Program-made: the position numbers and the translations under genes | Notes under the pieces: model-generated | What the model was told of the DNA's origin: nothing | Database searches by the model: none | Seen by the model: only the letters and a program-made list of their open reading frames with translations | Assembly: GCF_025128095.1 (NCBI RefSeq) | Contig: NZ_JAHLYT010000008.1 | Coordinates: 1 to 49,814 of the forward strand | Length of the DNA stretch: 49,814 nucleotides | Direction: 5' to 3' | DNA from: Synechococcus sp. CS-1328 | GTDB taxonomy: Bacteria; Cyanobacteriota; Cyanobacteriia; PCC-6307; Cyanobiaceae | Shown: in pieces, positions 1 through 9,624 of the stretch | How positions within the stretch are numbered: the stretch's first letter is position 1 | How the letters are laid out: every line of letters starts with the position of its first letter

Positions 1-1
1 G

Positions 2-361
2 CGGGCGGCGCCCCGCCAGGCGGCAGCGCTGGCGGGCTGCTCGGTGCTGCTCAAGGGTGCCCGGAGCGTGGTGGCTGCGGCGGATGGCCGCTGCTGGCAG
101 CTCCTGAAGGCCTGGTCGGGCGCGGCCAGGGCAGGACTGGGCGATGTGCTGGCCGGCTTCGCCGCTGGGCTGGGGGCCAGAGCCCTGGCGGCCGGGGCAG
201 ACCTGGAGGCGCTGCCCGCCCTACTGGCCGGAGCGGCCCTGGCCCACGCGCAAGCCGGTGGCCTGGTGGTACGCCAGCAGGGGGAGGGGGCCGCCACGCC
301 CGAGGCGGTGGCGGCAGCGTTACCAGCGGTGATGAAAGTCAAGAAATCCGCACAATCCTGA
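2..361 (+). CDS. nnrD: ADP-dependent NAD(P)H-hydrate dehydratase (Nnr/NnrD), C-terminal end only
   Basis: This is the last 119 residues of a gene that begins before the window. The frame is open from base 2 and ends at TGA 359-361. The segment LLKGARSVVA followed by ARAGLGDVLAGFAAG is the C-terminal signature of the YjeF/NnrD kinase-like domain, where the GDVLAG loop binds nucleotide and phosphate. The family removes water from damaged hydrated NAD(P)H using ADP (family knowledge). Whether the missing 5' part also carries the NnrE epimerase domain cannot be seen. The C-terminus is alanine-rich and ends in a short basic tail. The sigma factor gene follows after about 157 bases. Confidence 0.8.
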   Translation, partial: RAAPRQAAALAGCSVLLKGARSVVAAADGRCWQLLKAWSGAARAGLGDVLAGFAAGLGARALAAGADLEALPALLAGAALAHAQAGGLVVRQQGEGAATPEAVAAALPAVMKVKKSAQS

Positions 362-518
362 GCCGCACAACAGCGCAAACCTCAGCAAGATTGGTTTGAG
401 ACTGGACTAATGATTCGACTGTGTGGTTTTGCTGTCACAACCTGAAGGGTTGTTGAAAGTACAGCCCCTTTTCTTCCTTTTCGTGGATAGTCGACTTCCA
501 GCCTCCGTCCCTTCCCCA

Positions 519-1466
519 ATGGCGACCTCATCCCTGAAGACGGGGGACTCCAGTCGCCGGCGCGGCGGTGATTCGATCAGCTGGTATCTCGCCACGATCG
601 GACGAGAACCCCTGCTCACCGCAGCCGAGGAAATTGAACTCGGCAACCAGGTGCAGGCGATGATGCAGCTTCTCGAGCAGGGCGAACCCGACAGCGACGG
701 TGAACCTGCCAGCGAAACCGAGAAGCAGCGGCGGATTCTGCGACTGGGGCGGCGCTCCAAGCAGCGGATGATGAAAGCGAATCTGAGGCTCGTGGTGAGC
801 GTCGCCAAGAAATATCAGGGCCGGGGCCTGGAGTTGCTCGATCTGATTCAGGAAGGGTCCCTCGGCCTCGAGCGGGCTGTGGAGAAGTTCGATCCCACCC
901 GTGGTTACAAGTTCTCCACCTATGCCTTCTGGTGGATCCGCCAGAGCATGACCCGGGCGATCGCCTGCCAGTCGCGCACCATCCGCCTGCCCGTCCATCT
1001 CAGCGAACGGCTCACCACCGTGCGCCGGGTCAGCCTGGAGCTGGCCCACAAACTCGGGGCCATGCCCAGCCGCCGCGAGATCGCCGAGGCGATCGATATG
1101 CCGATTGAAGAGCTCGACTCTCTGCTGCGTCAGGCGCTCACCACCTCAAGCCTGGACGCGCCGGTCAGCGGTGATGAGGGCCGCAGTTTCCTCGGCGACC
1201 TGATTGCCGACAACAGCAACGAGGAACCGCTGGATCGGGTCGAGCGGGGGATGCATCAAGAGCAGCTGCAGCGTTGGCTCAGTCAGCTCACGGAGCAGGA
1301 ACAGGAGGTGTTGCAGCTGCGATTTGGTCTCGAAGGAGAAGAGCGCCACACCCTCGCCGAGATCGGGCGCCGGCTCGATGTCTCCCGCGAGCGGGTGCGG
1401 CAGGTGGAACTCAAGGCTCTACGCAAACTGCGCAACCTCACCCGACTTCTACCTCCAGGCCCCTGA
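519..1466 (+). CDS. Group 2 sigma-70 family RNA polymerase sigma factor
   Basis: The protein directs RNA polymerase to promoters. From the ATG at 519 it has 315 residues; an in-frame start at 423 would add 32 residues that do not look like sigma factor sequence. Region 1.2 is seen in the stretch DSISWYLATIGREPLLTAAE, region 2 in RLVVSVAKKYQGRGLELLDLIQEG and KFSTYAFWWIRQSM, region 3 in the middle, and region 4 with its helix-turn-helix in LAEIGRRLDVSRERVRQVE. There is no long region 1.1 as in the primary RpoD, so it fits the cyanobacterial group 2 (SigB/SigC/SigD-type) factors used in stress, light and stationary-phase responses (family knowledge). Which paralogue it is cannot be told. It converges on pdhA with only 37 bases between the stops. 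Confidence 0.9.
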   Translation: MATSSLKTGDSSRRRGGDSISWYLATIGREPLLTAAEEIELGNQVQAMMQLLEQGEPDSDGEPASETEKQRRILRLGRRSKQRMMKANLRLVVSVAKKYQGRGLELLDLIQEGSLGLERAVEKFDPTRGYKFSTYAFWWIRQSMTRAIACQSRTIRLPVHLSERLTTVRRVSLELAHKLGAMPSRREIAEAIDMPIEELDSLLRQALTTSSLDAPVSGDEGRSFLGDLIADNSNEEPLDRVERGMHQEQLQRWLSQLTEQEQEVLQLRFGLEGEERHTLAEIGRRLDVSRERVRQVELKALRKLRNLTRLLPPGP

Positions 1467-1503
1467 CCAGCTGAGCCCTGACCAGGTAGCCCTCGAGCAA
1501 GAT

Positions 1504-2598
1504 TCAGTCTTCCGCCCAGATGTAGCGGGTCAGTTCGCTCGGATCCGGCTCCGGTGCGTCCAGGGCAAACGAGACGCAGTCGCTGACTTCGGCATCGATC
1601 TCTTTTTCGATCGCCTTGAGGTCGTCCGCGCTGGCCAGGCCTTGGCCGGTGAGGTGAGCAGCCAGCTGCTTGATCGGATCGCGCTGCGCCCAGAACTGCT
1701 TTTCAGCTTCGGCCCGCAGCTCGTCGGGATCGGCGAGGGAGTGGCCGCGGAAGCGATAGGTGAGGCATTCCAGCAGGGTCGGGCCTTCACCGGCCCGGGC
1801 ACGCTCCACGGCGCGCTGGGCGGCGGCGCGCACCGCCAGCACATCCATGCCATCGACTTCCTCGCCGGCCATGCCGAAGGAGGCCGCTTTGCGCCAGATC
1901 TGGGGATCACTGGTGGCACGGTCATGGTCCATGCCGATCGCCCAGCGGTTGTTTTCCACCACGAACAGGATCGGCAGCTTCCAGAGCGCCGCCATGTTCA
2001 GGCACTCAAAGAACTGGCCGTTGTTGCAGGTGCCGTCGCCGAAAAAGGCCGCCGTGACCGAATCACTGCCGGCATCGCCGAGGGCATCGCGCTTGTAGCG
2101 GCTGGTGAAAGCGGCGCCCAGCGCGACAGGAATGCCCTCGCCGATGAAGGCATAGCCGCCGAGCAGATGATGCTCCTTGGAGAAAAGGTGCATCGAACCA
2201 CCCCGGCCCTTGCTGCAGCCCGTGGCCTTGCCAAACAGCTCACTCATCACCTCACGGGCCGGAACACCGGCACTGAGGGCATGGACGTGATCGCGATAGG
2301 TACTGCAGAACCAGTCGTGCTGCGCTTTCATCGCTTTGATCACGCCCGTGCTCACGGCCTCCTGGCCGTTGTAGAGATGCACGAACCCGAACATCTTGCC
2401 GCGGTAGTACATCTCGGCGCACTTGTCTTCGAAGCGGCGCCCCAGGGTCATGTCGCGGTAGAGCATCAGGCCCTCCTCGCGGCTGATGCTGAGACTGCCG
2501 GCGGGGTAAAGGGAGGCCAGGCGCTCGGCGTGGCTGCCGGCTCCGGCGGCGATGGCACTGCCCGTAGCGGTGGTCTCTGCGGCCATCTCCTGCGTCAT
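1504..2598 (-). CDS. pdhA: Pyruvate dehydrogenase E1 component, alpha subunit
   Basis: Decarboxylates pyruvate with thiamine diphosphate as part of the pyruvate dehydrogenase complex, feeding acetyl-CoA to lipid synthesis and the TCA pathway. The 364-residue protein shows the thiamine-binding motif beginning [12 protein letters not shown] and ending in VVENN, plus the E1-alpha segments [30 protein letters not shown] and [10 protein letters not shown]. Length is normal for the cyanobacterial and plastid type. The N-terminal 30 or so residues before the conserved core are variable and the ATG at 2598 is the first reasonable start. It is divergent from ftn2, whose inferred start at 2708 leaves about 109 bases for two promoters. 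The E1-beta gene is not in the window. Confidence 0.95.
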   Translation of the reverse strand: MTQEMAAETTATGSAIAAGAGSHAERLASLYPAGSLSISREEGLMLYRDMTLGRRFEDKCAEMYYRGKMFGFVHLYNGQEAVSTGVIKAMKAQHDWFCSTYRDHVHALSAGVPAREVMSELFGKATGCSKGRGGSMHLFSKEHHLLGGYAFIGEGIPVALGAAFTSRYKRDALGDAGSDSVTAAFFGDGTCNNGQFFECLNMAALWKLPILFVVENNRWAIGMDHDRATSDPQIWRKAASFGMAGEEVDGMDVLAVRAAAQRAVERARAGEGPTLLECLTYRFRGHSLADPDELRAEAEKQFWAQRDPIKQLAAHLTGQGLASADDLKAIEKEIDAEVSDCVSFALDAPEPDPSELTRYIWAED

Positions 2599-2707
2599 GA
2601 CGGGCCCGGATGCTGAAGCGTCTGGCCGACTGTACGGGGTCCGACATCGAACGGCTGTGCAGATTGCTTCTCCTGCGTACAGTTGCGCTCCAGGAGCGGA
2701 TGCCTGG

Positions 2708-4939
2708 TTGGAACTGCCGATCGATCACTTCCGTCTGCTCGGTGTCAGCCCCACCACAGACGACCAGTCTGTGCTGCGCACCCTGCAGCAGAGGCTCGAT
2801 CGGGCCCCGGACCAGGGCTTCACCCACGAGACATTGGAAGCGCGGGCCGATCTGCTGCGCGCCAGCGCCGATCTGCTCACCGATGAAGCCAGGCGGCGCG
2901 TCTACGAATCCCAGCTCACCTCCCTGGGGGGCGACGACGCCCAGGCCATGGCAGCCCTGGAGGTGGCCAGTTCGCACGAGGTGGGCGGGCTGCTGCTGCT
3001 GTTCGAAGCCGGTCAACCTCTAGAGGTCTTCGAGCAGGCTGAGCGCTGCCTGCAGCCTCCGCGGGCGCCCTCGCTGGGCAGCGGCCGAGAGGCGGATCTC
3101 ACCCTGCTGGCCGGCCTGAGCAGCCAGGCGGCGGCGGCGGAGTATGCCCATCAACGTCGCTATGAAGCGGCGTCCCAGACCCTGGCGCGTGGCCTGCAGC
3201 TGCTGCAGCGCATGGGGCAGTGTGCAGCCCTGCGGGACCAGATCGCCCTGGAGCGCGATCAACTCCTGCCGTACCGGATCCTCGATCTGCTCAGCCGCGA
3301 CCTGGCCGCCGTGACCCAACGCAGCGAAGGGCTGGACCTGCTGGAGCAAATGGTTCAGCAGCGCGGTGGCATCGACAGCGACGCCAGCTCGCCGCTCAGT
3401 CCCCAGGAATTCCAGGCCTTTCTGGCCCAGATCCGTTCCTTTCTGACCCTGCAGGAACAGCTCGATCTGTTTGAGCGCTGGTCACGGGGCGGCTCAGTTC
3501 GCGCTGAAGTCCTGGCCTGCAAGGCCCTCACCGCCAGTGGGTTCGCCCAGCGCAAGCCCGAACGGATCGCCGCCGCCCTTGAGCGGCTGACGGCCCGCAG
3601 CGACCCACCCCACCAGCCCGACCAGGCCTGCCTGCTGCTTCTGCTGGGTGACGTCGATCAGGCCGAAACGCTGTTCTCCGGCATGGCGTCCCAGAACCCG
3701 CGCCACCCAGTCGCCGGTGAGGCTGAGGATCCCCTTCTGGTGCGGCTCTGCGCCGTCTGCCGCGACTGGCTGGCCCGGGAAGTGCTCACGGGCTACCGCG
3801 ACCTGGACACCGAACCCGACCTGGACGCCTATTTCAACGATCGCGACGTCCAGAGCTTTGTGGAGCGCCAGGACCGCCGCCGTCGCCGGGCCGAAGCCGA
3901 GCAACCCAGGCCTGCGATCGACCCTGTCACGGCCACATCCCCTGCGGCAGTCTTCCCGCCGGCCAGCCCAACCGGCACCATTCCAGCGAAAGCTGCCGTG
4001 CCCCCCCCTGGCGCAGGCCGGCCAACGGCCATGCCCGCCGCAGCTGCCGGAAGCCTGTTCACCGATGCGGCCCCCCTTCCGCCGCTGGCGGAGTCGATGG
4101 CGCCGGGCTGGGACCTCACCCGCGACCCACACCATCCTTTTCCAGAGGAATTGTCCCGTGCATCCCTGAGCCCCCAGGCCGGCCCCGACAGGGAAGCGGA
4201 GGATCCCGATCAGCAGGAGGTGCCGCTCTGGACCTGGTCCGATCTCCATCCCGCCCAGCTGCGGGCCAACCTCTGGGATCCGGCAGCCTCCTGGGTCTCG
4301 ACTGAACTGGCGGCCTTGCCCCGGCCCCTGCTCTGGGGCGGTGCCCTGGCGGTGGGAGGGGTGCTGCTGGCGAGCGGCTGGTGGCTGTGGCGGCCCCGCG
4401 TGGCTGATCTGGGTCGACAGGCACCTCCTGTGGCCGCTCCTCAGACCGCTCCGGCCCCAGGTGCCACCACTGCACCAACCGCAGCGCCACCACAACCCCA
4501 GACGCAGCCCCCCGCCACCAAGCCACCGCGGCCCCAGTCGCTTCCCCTGGAGGCAGTCGAGCCCAACGAGGCCCAGTTGCGGACTTTGCTCGAGGGCTGG
4601 CTGGAGGCCAAAGCCGCCGTGCTTGCCGGTGACAAACCGGCCGTGGCCCTCGAGGAGGTGGCTCGCTCCAACCAGGCCGCTGCCGTTGAGGGCGAGAGAC
4701 GCCGGGACCAGGCCCGTGAGCGGCGCCAGATGATCGACACCAAGGTGCTGGATCTGCGGATCGCCGAGCAGTCGCCCCGTCGGGTCGTGCTGGTGGCCGA
4801 GCTGCGCTATTCCGATCAGACCCTGGCCGCCGATGGAGCCGTGATCGAGACCACCGCTCCGTTCACGCTGACCAACACCTATGTGTTCGCCCGTGACAGC
4901 GGTCCCTGGCAGCTGGTGAGCTTTCACCGAGGCGGCTGA
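2708..4939 (+). CDS. ftn2: ARC6-like cell division protein Ftn2/ZipN
   Basis: Membrane-anchored division protein that tethers FtsZ in cyanobacteria and, as ARC6, in plastids (family knowledge). The start is inferred as TTG at 2708, because translation then begins with the conserved [11 protein letters not shown] segment. AGGAG at 2692-2696 lies 11 bases upstream, and the open frame to the left (to 2552) overlaps the pdhA start without resembling the family. The N-terminus is DnaJ-like (about residues 1-75), followed by a long helical region, a low-complexity Pro/Ala stretch, one transmembrane helix at about 540-562 ([19 protein letters not shown]), a Pro/Gln/Thr linker and the C-terminal ARC6-type domain (about 615-743) ending [10 protein letters not shown]. 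At 743 residues it is of usual size. Confidence 0.9.
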   Translation: MELPIDHFRLLGVSPTTDDQSVLRTLQQRLDRAPDQGFTHETLEARADLLRASADLLTDEARRRVYESQLTSLGGDDAQAMAALEVASSHEVGGLLLLFEAGQPLEVFEQAERCLQPPRAPSLGSGREADLTLLAGLSSQAAAAEYAHQRRYEAASQTLARGLQLLQRMGQCAALRDQIALERDQLLPYRILDLLSRDLAAVTQRSEGLDLLEQMVQQRGGIDSDASSPLSPQEFQAFLAQIRSFLTLQEQLDLFERWSRGGSVRAEVLACKALTASGFAQRKPERIAAALERLTARSDPPHQPDQACLLLLLGDVDQAETLFSGMASQNPRHPVAGEAEDPLLVRLCAVCRDWLAREVLTGYRDLDTEPDLDAYFNDRDVQSFVERQDRRRRRAEAEQPRPAIDPVTATSPAAVFPPASPTGTIPAKAAVPPPGAGRPTAMPAAAAGSLFTDAAPLPPLAESMAPGWDLTRDPHHPFPEELSRASLSPQAGPDREAEDPDQQEVPLWTWSDLHPAQLRANLWDPAASWVSTELAALPRPLLWGGALAVGGVLLASGWWLWRPRVADLGRQAPPVAAPQTAPAPGATTAPTAAPPQPQTQPPATKPPRPQSLPLEAVEPNEAQLRTLLEGWLEAKAAVLAGDKPAVALEEVARSNQAAAVEGERRRDQARERRQMIDTKVLDLRIAEQSPRRVVLVAELRYSDQTLAADGAVIETTAPFTLTNTYVFARDSGPWQLVSFHRGG

Positions 4940-5051
4940 GGTCAGGGCGGCTGAGGCCAGATCGCCACCGGGGAGACCGAAACCAAGGAGAGCGCCACCA
5001 ACGCCGAGTTTTTACGATCGCAGCCACTGGAGGCCCCGCCTCCTGCCGCGT

Positions 5052-5092
5052 CTTCCGTCAGCCTGCTTCCGTCAGCCCCTTCCGCCAGCCCC
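5052..5092 (+). repeat. Three short tandem repeats just before ffh
   Basis: Three near-copies of CTTCCGTCAGCC follow one another at 5052-5065, 5066-5079 and 5079-5092; the third has one change. They are pyrimidine-rich and end two bases before the ffh ATG, where no Shine-Dalgarno sequence is visible. They may be a translation-related leader element or simply slippage; nothing in the sequence decides between these. Confidence 0.5.
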
Positions 5093-5094
5093 TC

Positions 5095-6591
5095 ATGTTC
5101 GACGAGCTTTCCCAGCGTTTTGAAGACGCCGTCAAGAGCCTGAGGGGTCAGGACAAAATCACCGAAACCAACGTCGAGGGGGCCCTCCAGCAGGTGCGGC
5201 GGGCCCTGCTCGACGCCGATGTGAGCCTGCCGGTGGTGCGTGCCTTCGTGGACGAGGTGCGCAGCCGGGCCGTGGGGTCGGAGGTGGTGCGTGGCATCAG
5301 CCCCGACCAGAAGTTCATCCAGCTGGTGCATGAACAGCTGGTGGAAACCATGGGCGGTGCCAACGCTCCCCTGGCGGCCGGCGGCACGGCGGGGGCTCCC
5401 ACGGTGATCCTGATGGCCGGCCTGCAGGGCGCCGGCAAGACCACCGCCACCGCCAAGCTCGGCCTGCACCTCAAGGACCAGGGCCGCAAGGCGCTGCTGG
5501 TGGGAGCGGACGTCTATCGCCCGGCGGCCATCGAACAGCTCAGGACCCTGGGTGGCCAGATCGGCGTGGAGGTGTTCAGCCTCGGCACCGAAGCCAGGCC
5601 TGAAGCCATCGCCGCTGCCGGCATCGCCAAAGCCAGGGAAGAAGGCTTCGACACGGTGCTGGTCGACACGGCCGGCCGCCTCCAGATCGACACGGCGATG
5701 ATGGAGGAGATGGTGCGGATCCGCGAGGCCGTGCAGCCCGATGAGGTGCTGCTGGTGGTGGATTCGATGATCGGCCAGGAGGCCGCCGAACTGACCCGCG
5801 CCTTCCACGAACAGGTGGGAATCACCGGCGCCGTGCTCACCAAGCTCGACGGCGACTCCCGCGGCGGTGCGGCCCTCTCGATCCGCAAGGTGAGCGGCGC
5901 CCCGATCAAGTTCATCGGCACCGGCGAGAAGGTGGAGGCGCTGCAGCCCTTCCACCCCGAACGGATGGCCAGCCGCATCCTCGGCATGGGCGATGTGCTC
6001 ACCCTGGTGGAGAAGGCGACCAAGGAGGTGGAGCTGGCCGATGTGGCGCGGATGCAGCAGAAGCTGCAGGAGGCCACCTTCGACTTCTCCGATTTCGTGC
6101 AGCAGATGCGCCTGATCAAGCGCATGGGCTCCCTGGGTGGCCTGATGAAAATGATCCCGGGCATGAACAAGATCGACGACGGCATGCTCAAGCAGGGCGA
6201 GCAACAGCTCAAGAAGATCGAGGCGATGATCGGCTCGATGACCCAGCAGGAACGGGAGCAGCCCGATCTGCTGGCCTCCCAACCCTCACGCAGGCGGCGC
6301 ATCGCTTCCGGCAGCGGTCACAGCCCCGCCGAGGTAGACAAGGTGCTCACCGATTTCCAGAAGATGCGCGGCCTCATGCAGCAGATGAGCCGGGGCGGTA
6401 TGCCGGGGATGCCGGGCATGGGAGGGATGCCTGGGGGATTCCCTGGCATGGGGGGCTTTCCCGGCATGGGCGGCATGCCGGGAATGGGCGGGATGCCTGG
6501 CATGCCGGGAATGGGTGCGCCGGCGGGCCGTGGCGGCGCACCGAAACCGGCCCGGCCGGCCAAGAAGCGCAAGGGCTTCGGGCAACTCTGA
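5095..6591 (+). CDS. ffh: Signal recognition particle protein Ffh (SRP54)
   Basis: GTPase that binds hydrophobic signal sequences on nascent chains together with SRP RNA and docks on FtsY. The 498-residue protein has the N domain, then the G domain with Walker A GLQGAGKTT (about residue 107), DTAGR (about 191) and TKLDGD (about 249), then the M domain with LGGLMKMIPGMNK. The C-terminus carries a long Gly-Met-Pro tail of repeated GMPGM units (about 434-480) before a basic end. This extends the methionine-rich character beyond the signal-binding groove. It heads the ffh-rpsP-phoH run; rpsP starts 69 bases later. Confidence 0.97.
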   Translation: MFDELSQRFEDAVKSLRGQDKITETNVEGALQQVRRALLDADVSLPVVRAFVDEVRSRAVGSEVVRGISPDQKFIQLVHEQLVETMGGANAPLAAGGTAGAPTVILMAGLQGAGKTTATAKLGLHLKDQGRKALLVGADVYRPAAIEQLRTLGGQIGVEVFSLGTEARPEAIAAAGIAKAREEGFDTVLVDTAGRLQIDTAMMEEMVRIREAVQPDEVLLVVDSMIGQEAAELTRAFHEQVGITGAVLTKLDGDSRGGAALSIRKVSGAPIKFIGTGEKVEALQPFHPERMASRILGMGDVLTLVEKATKEVELADVARMQQKLQEATFDFSDFVQQMRLIKRMGSLGGLMKMIPGMNKIDDGMLKQGEQQLKKIEAMIGSMTQQEREQPDLLASQPSRRRRIASGSGHSPAEVDKVLTDFQKMRGLMQQMSRGGMPGMPGMGGMPGGFPGMGGFPGMGGMPGMGGMPGMPGMGAPAGRGGAPKPARPAKKRKGFGQL

Positions 6592-6660
6592 GGGCCTCTT
6601 GCCGGGGGTGAAGGTCCGAGAGGTAGATTCGACCTTTGGACACCTAGCGGCACAGCCTCG

Positions 6661-7047
6661 ATGATCAAGCTCCGCCTGAAGCGGTTCGGTAAGAAGCGGG
6701 AAGCGAGCTTCCGCCTCGTGGCCACCAACAGCACCTCACGCCGGGATGGCCATCCCCTCGAGGAACTCGGTTTTTACAACCCCCGCACCAAGGAGACGCG
6801 TCTCGACACCGAGGCGATCCGCAAGCGCCTCAGCCAGGGCGCCCAGCCCACGGACACCGTGCGCTACCTGCTGGAGAAGGGTGGTCTGATCGAGAAGACG
6901 ATCCGCTCCGCCGAGGTGGTGGGCAAGGCCAAGCAAGCCACCGCCCGTGAGGCCGCTGCGAAGCAGGCCGCCGCTGAGGCCGCTGCCAAGGCCGCTGAGG
7001 CCTCTGCAGCGACCGCTGAACCCGAACCTTCCGCAGCAGAAGCCTGA
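6661..7047 (+). CDS. rpsP: 30S ribosomal protein S16
   Basis: Small-subunit ribosomal protein. It starts with [12 protein letters not shown] and contains the family segments [13 protein letters not shown] and [12 protein letters not shown]. The S16 fold takes about the first 85 residues; the rest of the 128 residues is a low-complexity Ala/Glu/Lys tail, a common extension in cyanobacterial S16. It lies directly after ffh and 11 bases before phoH, so the three are probably co-transcribed. No clear Shine-Dalgarno is seen before the ATG. Confidence 0.97.
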   Translation: MIKLRLKRFGKKREASFRLVATNSTSRRDGHPLEELGFYNPRTKETRLDTEAIRKRLSQGAQPTDTVRYLLEKGGLIEKTIRSAEVVGKAKQATAREAAAKQAAAEAAAKAAEASAATAEPEPSAAEA

Positions 7048-7058
7048 TCGGCAGCCCC

Positions 7059-8054
7059 ATGGCCGAAGAGGCGGGGCTCCAGACCTTCTCGATTCCGCTC
7101 CCCTCCCCCGAGGCAGCCCTTGCCTTGGCTGGGGAAGCGGAATCGAGCCTGCGCCACCTTGAGTCCCTCACCGGGACACTTCTGGTGCTGCGTGGGCTCG
7201 ACCTTGTGTTGCAGGGGCGGGCCTCCCAGCTGGAGCGCACCTCTGCCCTGGTGGAGCTGCTGCGTCCGCTGTGGCAGGAGGGTCAGGCGATCACCCAGGT
7301 GGACGTGCAGACCGCGCTCAAGGCTCTCGATACGGGCCGGGAGCAGGAGCATGCGCGCCTCAGTGAGCAGGTGCTGGCCCGCAGCCAAAGCGGCAAACTG
7401 CTGCGCCCCCGCACCCTCAAACAGAAGGCCTATGTGGACGCCATGGAGCGCCACGACCTCACCCTGGCCCTTGGTCCTGCAGGCACCGGCAAGACCTTCC
7501 TGGCCACCGTTCTGGCGGTGCGGATGCTGCACGAGCGCAAGGTGGAACGGCTGATCCTGACCCGGCCCGCCGTGGAGGCCGGTGAACGGCTCGGCTTCCT
7601 GCCCGGTGATCTGCAGCAGAAAGTGGATCCCTATCTGCGGCCTCTGTACGACGCCCTCCATACCCTGCTGGGCAGCGAGCGCACCGCCACGCTGCTGGAA
7701 AGGGGTGTGATCGAAGTGGCACCGCTGGCCTACATGCGAGGCCGGACCCTGGCCGATGCCTTTGTGATCCTCGATGAGGCGCAGAACACCACGGCGGGGC
7801 AGATGCGGATGGTGCTCACCCGGCTTGGAGAGAATTCGCGCATGGTGGTGACCGGCGATCCCACCCAGGTGGATCTGCCCCCGGGGGTCACCAGCGGCCT
7901 GGCGGAAGCTGCTCAGGTGCTGCAGGGGGTGGAGGGGGTGGCGATCTGCACCCTCACCGCTGCCGATGTGGTGCGGCACCCGCTGGTGCAGCGGTTGGTG
8001 CAGGCCTATGCCCGCAGGGATGGGGCGCCCTCCGGCTCCAGCGGCCGCCGATAG
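7059..8054 (+). CDS. phoH: PhoH-like P-loop ATPase
   Basis: 331-residue ATPase of the PhoH/PhoL family. Walker A is GPAGTGKTFLA (about residue 140) and Walker B is FVILDEAQNTT (about 236), with the family segments RLGFLPGDLQQKVDPYLRPL and VVTGDPTQVDLP. The N-terminal 110 residues are the variable region, where KH-like folds occur in relatives. The family is linked to RNA metabolism and ribosome-associated processes, and to phosphate stress in E. coli. Its position behind ffh and rpsP agrees with a role around translation, but this is inference. Confidence 0.92.
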   Translation: MAEEAGLQTFSIPLPSPEAALALAGEAESSLRHLESLTGTLLVLRGLDLVLQGRASQLERTSALVELLRPLWQEGQAITQVDVQTALKALDTGREQEHARLSEQVLARSQSGKLLRPRTLKQKAYVDAMERHDLTLALGPAGTGKTFLATVLAVRMLHERKVERLILTRPAVEAGERLGFLPGDLQQKVDPYLRPLYDALHTLLGSERTATLLERGVIEVAPLAYMRGRTLADAFVILDEAQNTTAGQMRMVLTRLGENSRMVVTGDPTQVDLPPGVTSGLAEAAQVLQGVEGVAICTLTAADVVRHPLVQRLVQAYARRDGAPSGSSGRR

Positions 8055-8131
8055 GGAGATCCGCACCAACACATCAACCGGGCTCCGTCACTGGCTGGCA
8101 GGATGAGTCAGTACGCGAGATCTGGTGAATC

Positions 8132-8863
8132 ATGCCGGCCAGCAGCAATTTCCAGCAAGCGATCCGCGAGGCCAACTCCAGCGCCCTCGTTGGACCCAAT
8201 GTCGTCAGCAAGGCACTGCCCTATGTGGGTGGTGGCATGGTGCTCACCGCCGGCGGGGTGCTGGGTGGGCTGTCGATGATGTCCAGCCCGCTCTACATGC
8301 CCCTCTTCTGGGTGGCCCTGATCGGGAACTTCATCCTGTTCTTCGTGGCCCAGAACGTGGCCTCCAAGGGCAATAACAGCACCGCACTGCCGCTGCTGGC
8401 CGCCTACAGCCTGATCACGGGCTTCACCCTGAGTGGCATCGTCGGCTATGCCGTTGCCTCCGCTGGCATCGGTGCCGTAGGCACGGCCGCCCTGGCCACT
8501 GGCATCACCTTTGTGGTGGCGTCGGTGCTGGGACGCCGCATGAGCGACAGCATCGGTCAGGCCCTTGGCGCCGTGGTGGGTCTGGGCCTGCTCGGCCTGA
8601 TCATCGCCATGGTGGTGCAGGTGGTGGGCAGCATCTTTGCCCCGGGCATGTTCAGCACCGGTGGCTTTGAGTTGATGATCGCCGGTTTCGGCACCGTGCT
8701 GTTTGTCGGTGCCGCATTCCTGGACTTCTACACGATGCCCAGGTCCTACACGGACGACCAGTATCTGGCCGGTGCCCTGGGGATGTACCTCACCTACATC
8801 AACCTCTTCATCTTCATTCTGCGCCTGATCATTGCCCTCCAGGGTGGTGGCCGTCGCGACTGA
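8132..8863 (+). CDS. Bax inhibitor-1 (BI-1/YccA) family membrane protein
   Basis: 243 residues with about seven hydrophobic helices. The order of helices, the Asn/Gly-rich turns, and the final segment AAFLDFYTMPRSYTDDQYLAGALGMYLTYINLFIFILRL fit the BI-1/YccA family, whose C-terminal part carries the LDFYT-like and YLDFINLF-like motifs. Bacterial members form pH-sensitive Ca2+ leak channels or interact with FtsH (family knowledge). The start MPASSNFQQAIREANSS gives a short cytoplasmic tail. It is followed by two hairpins, the second a good terminator. Function here is inferred only from the family. Confidence 0.85.
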   Translation: MPASSNFQQAIREANSSALVGPNVVSKALPYVGGGMVLTAGGVLGGLSMMSSPLYMPLFWVALIGNFILFFVAQNVASKGNNSTALPLLAAYSLITGFTLSGIVGYAVASAGIGAVGTAALATGITFVVASVLGRRMSDSIGQALGAVVGLGLLGLIIAMVVQVVGSIFAPGMFSTGGFELMIAGFGTVLFVGAAFLDFYTMPRSYTDDQYLAGALGMYLTYINLFIFILRLIIALQGGGRRD

Positions 8864-8936
8864 ATCCAGGTTCTGTTTGGGATCGGCCAATCGGAATGGG
8901 CCACTCAGAAGTGGCCGTTCGATTCAATGACTTTCA

Positions 8937-8961
8937 GGGCGCCCGGAAGGGCGCCCTTTTT
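8937..8961 (+). terminator. Intrinsic terminator after the BI-1 family gene
   Basis: GGGCGCCC at 8937-8944 pairs with the identical self-complementary GGGCGCCC at 8949-8956 around a GGAA loop, followed by five T at 8957-8961. It ends plus-strand transcription from the BI-1 gene. The minus-strand gene that ends at 9005 lies beyond it. A second hairpin without a T run, GGCCAC/GTGGCC, sits just upstream at 8899-8916. Confidence 0.85.
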
Positions 8962-9004
8962 GACTTGCCTCCTCAGAAAGCAAGCCAGGCGCCGTCTACC
9001 TGCA

Positions 9005-9454
9005 TCAGCTCTTGCCGGACTTTCCTCCGCCCTTGGACTCGCTCTTCTGCTTGCTGCTGTCCTTGATCTTCGACTTCTGCTTCGAGCTGTCTTTACCGAT
9101 CTTTGTCTTCTGCTGCTTACCGTTAGACCGCTTGCGATCCACCTGGACTTCACCGTTGCCCAGATCTCTGGTGACCGTGCCGTTGGGTGTACTCACGGTG
9201 ACGATGCCGCCGTTGGGCTGAAGGTTGGTGGTGTCGATGGTCACCGGAGTGGTCTGGGTGACGGGGCCGACGCCCGGAAGGTTCACGGTGGTGGTCACCG
9301 ACAGGTTGCAGTTGACGATGTCGGTGCCGGAGGTTGGGCAGGTCTGAGCTCTTGCGGGGGCAGTCGTCCCGGCCAGCAGTGGCGGGAGGCTTCCCAACCC
9401 AACCAGCATGAGGGTGAGGGAACGAATCAGAGGGCGTGCGAACCCAGAGGACAT
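9005..9454 (-). CDS. Hypothetical exported protein with Lys/Ser-rich tail
   Basis: I do not recognise a family. The 149-residue product starts with an Arg-containing n-region, a hydrophobic stretch (LTLMLVGLGSLPPLLAG) and APARAQ, a typical signal peptidase I site near residue 37. The mature part begins with two cysteines (TCP and NCN), then a Thr/Val-rich region of short beta-prone segments, with PVTQTTPVTIDTTN and GGIVTVSTPNGTVTRDL. The last 45 residues are a basic low-complexity tail repeating DSSKQKS. Possibly a surface or periplasmic protein with a nucleic-acid or polysaccharide-binding tail; this is speculation. Confidence 0.65.
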   Translation of the reverse strand: MSSGFARPLIRSLTLMLVGLGSLPPLLAGTTAPARAQTCPTSGTDIVNCNLSVTTTVNLPGVGPVTQTTPVTIDTTNLQPNGGIVTVSTPNGTVTRDLGNGEVQVDRKRSNGKQQKTKIGKDSSKQKSKIKDSSKQKSESKGGGKSGKS

Positions 9455-9624
9455 GCCAGAACAGATAGAAACGGCGGGACCGTATCACATCTCACCAGGG
9501 GGCTTTGCTCGCGCGTTGCCCCGGAGGAGACCGGTCGAGCCAGCCGAGGTCCTGCATCCGTAATTCTGCAGAACTTCCCCACACCAACGGTCTCGATGTC
9601 GCCGATGGCTTGTGCGGCGACGGC

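Noticed and set aside
1204..2616. 470-residue plus-strand frame opposite pdhA
   Set aside because: Lies over pdhA and the sigma factor end; product has no recognisable domain.
8899..8916. Hairpin GGCCAC/GTGGCC as a terminator
   Set aside because: No T run follows; the stronger hairpin at 8937-8961 explains termination.
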